A stretch of DNA of 13,661 nucleotides from Omnitrophica bacterium RIFCSPLOWO2_01_FULL_45_10b (GTDB lineage: Bacteria > Omnitrophota > Omnitrophia > Omnitrophales > Danuiimicrobiaceae): positions 28,003-41,663 of the forward strand of contig MHFM01000042.1 of the NCBI GenBank assembly GCA_001804205.1, written 5' to 3'. Both the position numbers and the translations under genes were made by a program. Positions within the stretch are counted from its first letter, which is position 1. The number at the start of each line of letters is the position of its first letter. Under the pieces are notes generated by a model. It ran no database searches and had not been told where the DNA came from. It was given only the letters and a program-made list of their open reading frames with translations. Shown in pieces: positions 7,504 to 13,661 of this stretch.

Positions 7504-7532
7504 TTGACACCCATGAAGGGGTGTACTATAAT
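7504..7532 (+). promoter_or_regulatory. perfect consensus sigma70 promoter for lysS
   Basis: TTGACA (7504-7509), exactly 17 bases, then TATAAT (7527-7532): a full consensus match in the 150-bp gap before lysS. Transcription would start near 7539, giving a leader of about 59 bases. ACACCC (7507-7512) and GGGTGT (7519-7524) form a 6-bp inverted repeat overlapping the -35 box and spacer, a possible operator. No clear terminator for the preceding gene is visible between 7448 and 7503. Confidence 0.88.
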
Positions 7533-7597
7533 AATGAGTTTAATTCCGGAAGAGCGTTTTTCACTTTCTGTAAGTCTTTATTACATAAGGAATTTTG

Positions 7598-9052
7598 ATG
7601 GAAATTACCTCTGAAGTTTTGAAAGAGCGCCTTGATAAAATTAAAGAAATTAAATCAAAAGGGATTTCACTTTATCAAGACCAGTTCCAGCCTACGGACT
7701 CCATTCAAAGCGCTTTAGAATCCTTTCAGGAAAATAAGCGGGTGAAAGTATGCGGCCGCCTCATGACCAAACGCATGCATGGAAAAAGCGGCTTCGCTGA
7801 TTTAAAAGATGAAACAGGTAAAATCCAAATTTATGCCAAGCACGATGTTTTAGGTGACAAAGATTTTGAATTGTTCGAATGGCTTGATTTGGGGGACATT
7901 TTAGGAATTGACGGCACACTTTTTATTACGCAGAAAGGCGAAAAGACAATTAAGGTCGAACATTTTTCGTTGCTTGCAAAAATCGTTCAGATTTTACCGG
8001 AAAAATGGCACGGCCTCCGCGATGTGGAGGCCCGTTATCGCCAGCGTTACCTTGATTTAATTATGAATGATGAAGCGCGCGATGTTTTTCGCAAGCGCAG
8101 TCAAATCGTGCAATGGATCCGCAGTTTTCTGGATCAACATGGTTTTATGGAAGTAGAAACACCAATGATGCAGCCGATTCCGGGCGGGGCACGCGCGCGT
8201 CCGTTTATCACCCATCATGAATCATTGCATACCGATCTTTATTTGCGCGTAGCGCCCGAACTTTATTTAAAGCGGCTTTTGGTGGGCGGATTTACAAAGG
8301 TATATGAGGTCAATCGAAATTTTAGAAACGAAGGAATTTCCACAAAGCATAACCCCGAATTCACAATGCTTGAGCTCTATCAGGCCTATGCGAATTACGA
8401 AATTATGATGGACTTAACTGAAGAGCTTATTGGCACATTGGTCAAAAAACTGTATAAAAATGAAACAGTTTTATTTGGTGATTTAGAGATTAATTTTTCT
8501 CGCCCATGGAAGCGGGTTTCATTTTACGAAATACTTAAGGAGAAAAGCGGACAAGATTGGCGCCTGCCAGCCGGACAGGCAGGGAAAGGATCGGTTAAGG
8601 AACTTGCGCGAAAGGTTGGCATACCCCTTGATCAGTATTCAGAGGAGGTGGATATTTTAAACGAAGCATTTGACCGCTTTGTGCAACCGCATTTAGTCCA
8701 TCCGACTTTTGTGATTGATTATCCGGCTGTAACGACACCGCTTGCAAAGCGCAAGACCGGAGAAGAAGATTTGGTGTCGCGCTTTGAACTTTTCATTGGC
8801 CGAATGGAATTGGCGAATGCGTTTTCCGAATTGAACGATCCGTTTGAGCAGCGCGAACGGCTGATGAAGCAAAAGGAAGTCATTGGCACTGAAAAAGTTT
8901 TGGATGAGAATTTTTTAAATGCGCTTGAATATGGGATGCCACCCGCAGGCGGACTTGGAATTGGAGTTGATCGATTGGTGATGCTTTTAACAAACTCGAC
9001 TTCTATCCGGGATGTTATTTTGTTTCCTCAACTGAAACCTGAATCCCGTTAG
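7598..9052 (+). CDS. lysS: Lysyl-tRNA synthetase, class II
   Basis: LysRS charges tRNA-Lys with lysine for translation. The product is 484 residues, close to the class II family (E. coli 505). An N-terminal OB-fold anticodon-binding domain (KVCGRLMTKRMHGKSGFADLKDETGKIQIY) precedes the catalytic core: RYRQRYLDLIMN, motif 1 region FMEVETPMMQPIPGGARARP, motif 2 FRNEGISTKHNPEFTMLELY, and motif 3 GGLGIGVDRLVMLLTNSTSI followed by RDVILFPQ. Start ATG 7598 has AAGGAA at 7587-7592; the TTG one codon upstream is less likely. It has its own consensus promoter. The odd feature is the short in-frame segment RLPAGQAG (residues 322-329) encoded by a palindromic sequence. The last codons and the stop TAG (9050-9052) lie within an inverted-repeat arm, so the C-terminal SR is probably repeat-derived. 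Confidence 0.97.
   Translation: MEITSEVLKERLDKIKEIKSKGISLYQDQFQPTDSIQSALESFQENKRVKVCGRLMTKRMHGKSGFADLKDETGKIQIYAKHDVLGDKDFELFEWLDLGDILGIDGTLFITQKGEKTIKVEHFSLLAKIVQILPEKWHGLRDVEARYRQRYLDLIMNDEARDVFRKRSQIVQWIRSFLDQHGFMEVETPMMQPIPGGARARPFITHHESLHTDLYLRVAPELYLKRLLVGGFTKVYEVNRNFRNEGISTKHNPEFTMLELYQAYANYEIMMDLTEELIGTLVKKLYKNETVLFGDLEINFSRPWKRVSFYEILKEKSGQDWRLPAGQAGKGSVKELARKVGIPLDQYSEEVDILNEAFDRFVQPHLVHPTFVIDYPAVTTPLAKRKTGEEDLVSRFELFIGRMELANAFSELNDPFEQRERLMKQKEVIGTEKVLDENFLNALEYGMPPAGGLGIGVDRLVMLLTNSTSIRDVILFPQLKPESR
8561..8584. repeat. short palindromic insertion within lysS (encodes RLPAGQAG)
   Basis: CCTGCC (8563-8568) and GGCAGG (8578-8583) are inverted arms around a 9-base centre that is itself partly palindromic. 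The segment is in frame and adds about eight residues, RLPAGQAG, between a helix ending in KEKSGQDW and KGSVKELARKVGI, where LysRS sequences usually have a variable loop. Short CCTGCC...GGCAGG palindromes translating to LPAG-type peptides are familiar to me from several candidate-phylum genomes; that is recollection, not a search. Confidence 0.6.
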
Positions 9053-9150
9053 AACTCGGAATCTAACGGGGTTATTTAAGATGCTTGAAGTTGAAATTCG
9101 GCAACAACCGTTGTTATTAAATCTAACGATGTTTGGAGTTCTAACGGGAT
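9043..9150. repeat. 15-bp inverted repeat spanning the lysS-lolC/E junction
   Basis: ATCCCGTTAGAACTC (9043-9057) is the exact reverse complement of GAGTTCTAACGGGAT (9136-9150). The left arm contains the lysS stop codon; the right arm ends with the A and T of the next gene's ATG. A third partner, TCTAACGGG (9062-9070), pairs with 9045-9053 in a local 9-bp hairpin with an 8-base loop. AATCTAACG also occurs twice in direct orientation, at 9060-9068 and 9120-9128. The unit could be a small mobile palindromic repeat, a switchable mRNA structure, or both. The local hairpin has no proper T tract, so I do not call it a terminator. Confidence 0.75.
9091..9120 (+). promoter_or_regulatory. candidate internal promoter for lolC/E-lolD
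   Basis: TTGAAA (9091-9096, five of six), an 18-base spacer, then TATTAA (9115-9120, four of six) with TG at 9112-9113, which gives an extended -10. AACAAC (9103-9108) and GTTGTT (9110-9115) form an inverted repeat around one base in the spacer, an operator-like feature. A transcript from here would start near 9127 and lack the left arm of the flanking inverted repeat. Confidence 0.4.
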
Positions 9151-10426
9151 GAAATTTGAATATTTTATCGCTATGAAATATTTGCTGAAAGGAAGGCGGC
9201 ATGGTTTCGTTTCCGTCATTGCGCTGATTTCGATTTTAGGAGTTGCGGTGGGCGTCATGGCTTTAATTGTGGTGCTTGCCGTCATGAGCGGTTTCGACCG
9301 CGAGCTGAAAACGAAAATCGTGGGCGTTCAACCGCACATTATCTTGGAAGGAATAGGAGGAATTCAAAATCCGGAAGAAGTTAAAAAATTGATCGAATCG
9401 ATCGGGCTCTCTGAAATCAAAACAATTGCTCCTTTTGTGCAAGGCCAGGCGATTGTTCGTTCGGAACAGAATGCGCAGGGCGTCGTGGTTAAGGGGATTG
9501 ACCCGGAACATGAACCGATGGAGCTTTTTACCAAACATTTAAAATACGGGACCCTTGAACTCAATGATTTAAGTATGAAAACGAAAGGTGACGAAACCAA
9601 ATGGATCAGCCGAGCTGTGATCGGAGAGGAGCTTGCACATCACTTGCGCGTTTCGGTGGGAGATATTGTGACTGTGATTTCACCGGCGTTTGATGAGGAT
9701 CCGATTCATGCCATCAAGCGCGCCAAAAGCGTACCATTTGTCGTGTCGGGTATTTTTAGATTGGGAATGAGTGATTTTGATTCCAATTTGGCATTGGTCA
9801 ATTTAAAGCAAGGTAAATTGCTTTATCAACTTGGAGATCGGGTGAGCGGAATGAGCATCCGTTTAAACGATGTTGATTTGGCTGATCAAGTAAAGCTTTC
9901 CATTCAAGGCCGATTCGGGACCGGTTATGTGGCTAGAAGCTGGGTTGATTTGAATCGCACGTTTTTTAGGGCCCTTCAGGTGGAAAAAACGGTGATGACG
10001 ATTTTGCTTTCACTTATTATTTTGGTGGCCGCCTTTAATATCATTTCTACTTTGATTATGGGTGTCATGGAAAAAACAAAGGACATCGGCATTTTGCGGG
10101 CTTTGGGAGCAAGCCGCAAAGCAGTTCGAAGGATTTTTATGATTCAAGGCTTTGTCGTAGGGTTTATGGGCATCCTGGTGGGCGCTGTTGCGGGGCTTTT
10201 GCTTGCATTCAATTTAAATCCCGTGTCTCAATTTTTGGAGCACCATTTCGGCATTTCCGTTTTCCCAAGCGATATTTATTTATTTGATCAAATTCCTGTC
10301 GAAATTAATCCGCCGGACATACTTTTGGTGATCGCATTTGCTCTTTTTATGTCGCTTCTTGCGGGACTTTATCCGGCGCACCATGCATCTCAACTCGATC
10401 CGATTCAAGCACTTCGATATGAGTAG
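9149..10426 (+). CDS. Lipoprotein-releasing ABC transporter permease, LolC/LolE family
   Basis: This inner-membrane subunit of the Lol exporter extracts mature lipoproteins from the outer leaflet of the inner membrane for transfer to the periplasmic carrier LolA. The 425 residues show the MacB/FtsX-type layout: one N-terminal TM helix (about 22-46, VIALISILGVAVGVMALIVV) followed by MSGFDRELKTKIVGVQPHI, a periplasmic domain (about 50-280), then three TM helices near 283-307, 331-355 and 392-412. The coupling segment MEKTKDIGILRALGAS contacts the ATPase. Only one permease gene is here, so it may work as a homodimer (LolF-like) or with a distant partner; sequence alone does not separate LolC from LolE. 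Start ATG 9149 has GGAG at 9135-9138. Both the GAG of this site and the A and T of the ATG lie in the right arm of the 15-bp inverted repeat. It ends inside the first codons of lolD. Confidence 0.94.
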   Translation: MKFEYFIAMKYLLKGRRHGFVSVIALISILGVAVGVMALIVVLAVMSGFDRELKTKIVGVQPHIILEGIGGIQNPEEVKKLIESIGLSEIKTIAPFVQGQAIVRSEQNAQGVVVKGIDPEHEPMELFTKHLKYGTLELNDLSMKTKGDETKWISRAVIGEELAHHLRVSVGDIVTVISPAFDEDPIHAIKRAKSVPFVVSGIFRLGMSDFDSNLALVNLKQGKLLYQLGDRVSGMSIRLNDVDLADQVKLSIQGRFGTGYVARSWVDLNRTFFRALQVEKTVMTILLSLIILVAAFNIISTLIMGVMEKTKDIGILRALGASRKAVRRIFMIQGFVVGFMGILVGAVAGLLLAFNLNPVSQFLEHHFGISVFPSDIYLFDQIPVEINPPDILLVIAFALFMSLLAGLYPAHHASQLDPIQALRYE

Positions 10427-11093
10427 CGTGATGCTAGAAGCAAAGGGTCTTGAAAAGGATTACGAAGGACCGCGGGGCACGCTTCGTATTTTACGGGGGC
10501 TTGCTTTAGAATTGAAGGAAGGCGAGATCACTTTTATTTTAGGGCGTTCCGGTGCTGGAAAATCGACTCTTTTACACCTTTTAGGTGGGTTGGATCACCC
10601 CACAAAAGGGACTGTCGAGTTTAAGGGGGAAGATCTTTCGGTTTTGGATGAAGAATCGCTTGCCGAATACCGAAATAATAAGATAGGCTTTGTGTTCCAA
10701 TTTTATCATCTCCTTCCCGAATTAACTGTTCGGGAAAATGTAGAATTGCCTAGTTTTATTGCTGGCAACCGCCGCCGAGACCGTGCAACCGAGCTTTTGA
10801 AACGCGTAGGCTTATGGGATCGCCGGGATCATTTACCGAGCGAACTTTCGGGCGGCGAGAAACAGCGGGCTGCGATTGCGCGAGCCTTGGTCAATCAACC
10901 CGAACTCATTTTTTGCGATGAACCGACGGGCAACTTGGATGAGGAGACTGCGGAATCAGTTCATCGGTTGATCTTTGATTTGAATAAAGAGGGTCAAACA
11001 TTTTGTGTTGTGACGCACGAAGAAAGTTTCGCTGAAAAGGGCGACCGCATTTTTAGGTTGCATGACGGCATGATTCAAGAAGTTAGAAAATAA
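10419..11093 (+). CDS. lolD: Lipoprotein-releasing system ATP-binding protein LolD
   Basis: LolD is the cytoplasmic ABC ATPase that powers lipoprotein release by the LolC/E permease. From ATG 10419 it has 224 residues (E. coli 233). Motifs in order: Walker A GRSGAGKST (Lys48), the family-typical LLHLLGGLDHPTKG, Q-loop FVFQFYHLLPELTVREN, signature LSGGEKQRAAIARAL, Walker B LIFCDEPTGNLD (Asp167, Glu168) and H-loop VVTHEE. The start ATG 10419 overlaps the upstream permease stop by 8 bases; ATG 10431, just after that stop, is a close alternative. Neither has a clear Shine-Dalgarno, suggesting translational coupling. The frame is open back to 10338 inside the permease gene, but that extension does not match the family. 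MacB-type and FtsE-type ATPases are related, but the LolC/E neighbour decides the call. Confidence 0.95.
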   Translation: MSSVMLEAKGLEKDYEGPRGTLRILRGLALELKEGEITFILGRSGAGKSTLLHLLGGLDHPTKGTVEFKGEDLSVLDEESLAEYRNNKIGFVFQFYHLLPELTVRENVELPSFIAGNRRRDRATELLKRVGLWDRRDHLPSELSGGEKQRAAIARALVNQPELIFCDEPTGNLDEETAESVHRLIFDLNKEGQTFCVVTHEESFAEKGDRIFRLHDGMIQEVRK

Positions 11094-11140
11094 TTTTGTT
11101 TTAGATATTGAAGCATTACCCAAAGAAGGGGAAAGAAACA

Positions 11141-12076
11141 ATGGCGATCAATCGAAGCAGTTCTCATAAAACAAAAAAGTCAGTCCAAACAGCTCAAACG
11201 GAGCTTTTGGTTTATTTGAACGGCGAATTTGTGCCGAAAAGCGAAGCAAAAGTATCGGTTTTTGATCACGGGCTTCTGTATGGAGACGGTGTTTTCGAAG
11301 GAATCCGCTCCTACAATTGCCTTGTATTCAAATTGAAAGAGCATTTAATGCGGCTTGCGGAATCTGCTCACACGATTATGCTCCAGCTTCCGCTGACCGG
11401 CGAGCAGCTTGGCGATGCAATCGTGGAAACGCTGAAGCGCAATCGTCTTCGCGATGCCTATGTTCGCGTGGTTGTTACGCGCGGTGTAGGGGATCTTGGG
11501 TTAGACCCGGCTTCATGCAAAGCCCCGACCGTTTTTATTATTACGGATAAAATTATTTTGTATCCGGAGTCTTTTTACCGAAATGGAATGGACATCATTA
11601 CGGTTCCGACCGTTCGGAATTTACCGGAAGCGATTAATCCGGCGCTGAAGACGCTTAATTACTTGAATAACATTATGGCTAAAATCGAAGCGAAGAATTC
11701 CAACTATCGCGAAGCGTTGATGTTGAATCACCAGGGATATGTGGCCGAATGCACGGGCGACAACATCTTCATTGTGAAGAATGGAATCGTTCAAACGCCT
11801 CCAACTTACTTGGGAGCGCTTCGAGGTATTACGCGCCAAGCCATTATGGATCTTGCGCTGCGCAATGACATTCCTTCTCAGGAGCGGGTTTTGACACGGC
11901 ATGATTTATTTAATGCTGATGAAGCGTTTCTGACGGGTACTGCGGCTGAGGTTGTTCCCGTCGTGAAAATTGACGGCCGCAAAATCGGAACCGGAAAACC
12001 AGGGAAGATTACTCGAAAATTGATGAGCGCCTTTCAAGATCTTACCCGAAGAGACGGTCTTAGGTATACTTTGTAA
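11141..12076 (+). CDS. ilvE: Branched-chain amino acid aminotransferase (PLP fold type IV)
   Basis: It is expected to transfer an amino group between glutamate and the keto acids of leucine, isoleucine and valine, the last step of their synthesis. The product is 311 residues (E. coli IlvE 309). Diagnostic segments: YLNGEFVPKSEAKVSVFDHG, LLYGDGVFEGIRSY, VRVVVTRGVGDLGLDP, the PLP-binding Lys170 in NPALKTLNYLNNIMAK, Glu203 in GYVAECTGDNIFIV, and GTAAEVVPV near the end. About 22 polar residues (MAINRSSSHKTKKSVQTAQTE) precede the usual N-terminus. ATG 11141 is preferred, with AAGGGG at 11126-11131, over an in-frame TTG at 11108. It follows lolD by 47 bases, with no promoter or terminator recognised in the gap. 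D-amino-acid aminotransferase and aminodeoxychorismate lyase share the fold, but the GDGVFEGIR and AAEVVPV pattern favours BCAT. Confidence 0.88.
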   Translation: MAINRSSSHKTKKSVQTAQTELLVYLNGEFVPKSEAKVSVFDHGLLYGDGVFEGIRSYNCLVFKLKEHLMRLAESAHTIMLQLPLTGEQLGDAIVETLKRNRLRDAYVRVVVTRGVGDLGLDPASCKAPTVFIITDKIILYPESFYRNGMDIITVPTVRNLPEAINPALKTLNYLNNIMAKIEAKNSNYREALMLNHQGYVAECTGDNIFIVKNGIVQTPPTYLGALRGITRQAIMDLALRNDIPSQERVLTRHDLFNADEAFLTGTAAEVVPVVKIDGRKIGTGKPGKITRKLMSAFQDLTRRDGLRYTL

Positions 12077-12087
12077 GAGGTAATCTT

Positions 12088-12603
12088 ATGGTATGTAATA
12101 TCTGCGGACAAAGTGAGGCGACAATTCACCTAACTGAGATTGTGAACAATCAGATGGTCGAGGTCCATCTGTGCGAAACTTGTGCTGAGCAAAAGGGAAC
12201 AGATTTTAAGTCGCATTTTGATTTTAATAAGCTTCTCGCAAATTTGGCTGAGTTAGGCGCCGAATTTAAACCCGAACACGCCGCTAAATTGGTGTGCAAA
12301 GATTGCGGGATGAGCTATGAGGAATTCGGCCGGACGGGACGTTTGGGCTGTGTGAATTGTTATCAATCGTTTGAGAAACTTCTGCTCCCTCTCATTAAAC
12401 GGGTTCAGCGCGATGCGCACCATGTCGGAAAAGTGCCCGCTAAAGCACCGGCAGAAGCGAAGCGGACATTAGAATTGCGCGAGCTTCAAGAGCGGCTTCG
12501 CAAAAGCATTCAGGCAGAAACTTTCGAAGACGCTGCGAAGATTCGAGATCAAATCCAACAGCTAGAAGAAAAGCTGAAAAAAGGCGGCAAAAAACAAAAG
12601 TAA
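12088..12603 (+). CDS. mcsA: McsA, zinc-binding activator of protein arginine kinase (UVR domain)
   Basis: McsA binds and activates the arginine kinase McsB and in Firmicutes links it to CtsR and ClpC. The 171-residue protein (B. subtilis about 185) has four CxxC motifs, Cys3/Cys6, Cys29/Cys32, Cys70/Cys73 and Cys88/Cys91, fitting two zinc sites. A Lys/Ala-rich linker and a C-terminal UVR helix pair (about 129-165, LRELQERLRKSIQAETFEDA onward) follow. The UVR motif is the same kind as in UvrC at the left edge, but the Cys-rich N-terminus and the mcsB neighbour identify McsA. AGAGG (12076-12080) overlaps the end of the ilvE stop and lies 7 bases before the ATG. mcsB begins 4 bases after this stop. 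No ctsR is between ilvE and mcsA. Confidence 0.94.
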   Translation: MVCNICGQSEATIHLTEIVNNQMVEVHLCETCAEQKGTDFKSHFDFNKLLANLAELGAEFKPEHAAKLVCKDCGMSYEEFGRTGRLGCVNCYQSFEKLLLPLIKRVQRDAHHVGKVPAKAPAEAKRTLELRELQERLRKSIQAETFEDAAKIRDQIQQLEEKLKKGGKKQK

Positions 12604-12607
12604 AATT

Positions 12608-13661
12608 ATGAACGCACAAAATACAATTAATAGTTTATTAAATTCAACATGCGAATGGCTTCGGGGAAGCGGTCCCGAAAATGACATCGTGCTAAGCTCT
12701 CGGATTCGATTGGCGCGAAATCTAACCGGATACCATTTTCATGAGCGCCTTGAGGCAGCGGAGCAGCAGCATATTATTGAGGAAGTGGAGCGGGCAGTTC
12801 AGGGAACGCTTCTTTTGAAAGATTCGCATTTTTTCGACTATAAAGATCTGCGTGATTTGGATCGGCGATTCCTTTTAGAACGGCACTTAATCAGCCAAGA
12901 GCACGCCAACGAAAAGGGAGAAAAAGCACTGGTGGTAACCAAAAATGAAGTGGTCAGCATTATGGTCTTAGAAGAGGATCATCTGCGCAGTCAGGCGTTT
13001 CAATCCGGACTCAATTTAATTGAGGCATGGCGTCTCATGAATGAGATCGATACGGCACTTGAAACAAAGCTTCCTTTTGCCTTCAATCCTACCTTGGGCT
13101 ACCTGACCGCCTGCCCGACCAATGTGGGAACGGGTTTGCGTGCTTCTTGCATGCTTCATTTGGTAGGATTGGTGATGACGAAACAAATCAATAAAGTGCT
13201 TCAGGCGCTTTCAAAATTAAATTTGGCGGTGCGCGGATTTTTTGGAGAGGGAACTCAGGCAAGCGGCAATTTCTTTCAGTTTTCAAATCAACTTACGCTT
13301 GGTCAGAACGAAACCGAAATCGTAGAGAGTTTAGAACGGGTGATGAGGCAAATTATTGAGCATGAAAAGGAAGCGCGAAATTATTTGCTTGAGAAGAGGC
13401 GCGGCAAACTGGAAGATCAAATTTGGCGCGCTGTGGGCACGTTAAAATCAGCACGGCTCATTTCGAGTTCGGAAGCGCTTGGACTTTTGTCTCTGACGCG
13501 TCTTGGGGTTGATTTAGGATTTATCCCAAAATTGAGCAAGGCGAATTTAAACGCGCTCTTTTTATTTACTCAGCCTGCCCATCTTCAAAAATTAAGCGCA
13601 TCCGACCTTAATACGGCAGAGCGGGATCAAAAACGGGCTGAACTCTTGCGCACACGATTAA
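12608..13661 (+). CDS. mcsB: McsB, protein arginine kinase (3' end cut by window edge)
   Basis: McsB phosphorylates arginine residues on damaged or regulatory proteins, marking them for ClpC-ClpP degradation. The frame runs from ATG 12608 to the edge, 351 codons, so only a few C-terminal residues are likely missing. Phosphagen-kinase features: LSSRIRLARNLTG, LEEDHLRSQ, the active-site loop ACPTNVGTGLRAS with Cys169 (Cys167 in B. subtilis), and GFFGEGTQASGNFFQFSNQ. Near the end, RDQKRA (339-344) matches the RDxxRA phosphoarginine-binding site described for Firmicutes McsB, so allosteric control is probably kept. There is no good Shine-Dalgarno, but the start is 4 bases after the mcsA stop, so translation is probably coupled. 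It is a bacterial kinase of this family, not a creatine or arginine kinase: the length and McsA partner fit McsB. Confidence 0.95.
   Translation, partial: MNAQNTINSLLNSTCEWLRGSGPENDIVLSSRIRLARNLTGYHFHERLEAAEQQHIIEEVERAVQGTLLLKDSHFFDYKDLRDLDRRFLLERHLISQEHANEKGEKALVVTKNEVVSIMVLEEDHLRSQAFQSGLNLIEAWRLMNEIDTALETKLPFAFNPTLGYLTACPTNVGTGLRASCMLHLVGLVMTKQINKVLQALSKLNLAVRGFFGEGTQASGNFFQFSNQLTLGQNETEIVESLERVMRQIIEHEKEARNYLLEKRRGKLEDQIWRAVGTLKSARLISSSEALGLLSLTRLGVDLGFIPKLSKANLNALFLFTQPAHLQKLSASDLNTAERDQKRAELLRTRL

Noticed and set aside
9045..9070. Intrinsic terminator after lysS
   Set aside because: The 9-bp hairpin is real but is followed by GTTATTTAAG and not a T run; it is better described as part of the inverted-repeat unit.
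10338..10418. Longer lolD start
   Set aside because: The 27 extra residues lie over the permease gene, have no family match, and give an overlap of nearly 90 bases; ATG 10419 or 10431 fits LolD.
11108..11140. TTG start for the aminotransferase
   Set aside because: It lengthens an already extended N-terminus and lacks a good Shine-Dalgarno; ATG 11141 has AAGGGG at 9 bases.
1..13661. tRNA, rRNA, CRISPR array, prophage or transposase
   Set aside because: I looked for cloverleaf ends, regular spaced repeats and mobile-element proteins and saw none; the gaps between genes are all under about 150 bases and are covered above.

Overview
The window is one dense, all-forward run of ordinary chromosomal genes: uvrC (3' part), prfB, secA, lnt, an aldo/keto reductase, lysS, a LolC/E-type permease gene, lolD, a branched-chain aminotransferase gene, mcsA and mcsB (last few residues cut off). 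Lnt plus LolC/E and LolD imply a diderm cell that makes and exports outer-membrane lipoproteins. McsA/McsB arginine phosphorylation is best known from Firmicutes. That mixture, with small palindromic repeats inside and between genes, fits a PVC-like or candidate-phylum bacterium, perhaps Omnitrophota; the placement is inference. RF2 with a UGA frameshift site, and TGA used as the lnt stop, show the standard genetic code.

Layout: 1-815 is the C-terminal half of UvrC, followed by a weak terminator and a good sigma70-type promoter (867-895). prfB (945-2064) is read through a programmed +1 frameshift whose 16-base core equals the textbook E. coli site, and its stop overlaps the secA start (TAATG). 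After secA comes a 78-bp palindromic element carrying the dispersed CERSEAI-type repeat. It lies between a good Shine-Dalgarno sequence and the lnt start codon. A perfect 28-bp palindrome plus six Ts, looking just like an intrinsic terminator, lies inside lnt codons 37-46. lnt overlaps the reductase gene by 4 bp. A perfect-consensus promoter (7504-7532) then drives lysS. LysRS carries a short in-frame palindromic insertion (RLPAGQAG). A 15-bp inverted repeat joins the lysS stop region to the lolC/E start codon and could mask that start in read-through mRNA. lolC/E, lolD, ilvE, mcsA and mcsB follow closely spaced.

How the genes fit together: SecA moves lipoprotein precursors across the inner membrane, Lnt N-acylates them, and LolC/E with LolD extracts them toward the outer membrane, so half of the window is an envelope and lipoprotein route. 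prfB and lysS serve translation. McsA and McsB mark damaged proteins by arginine phosphorylation for Clp proteolysis; clpC may lie just beyond the right edge. I see no prophage, transposase, CRISPR array, rRNA, tRNA or obviously new gene system. The unusual content is in the small repeats and their positions relative to gene starts.
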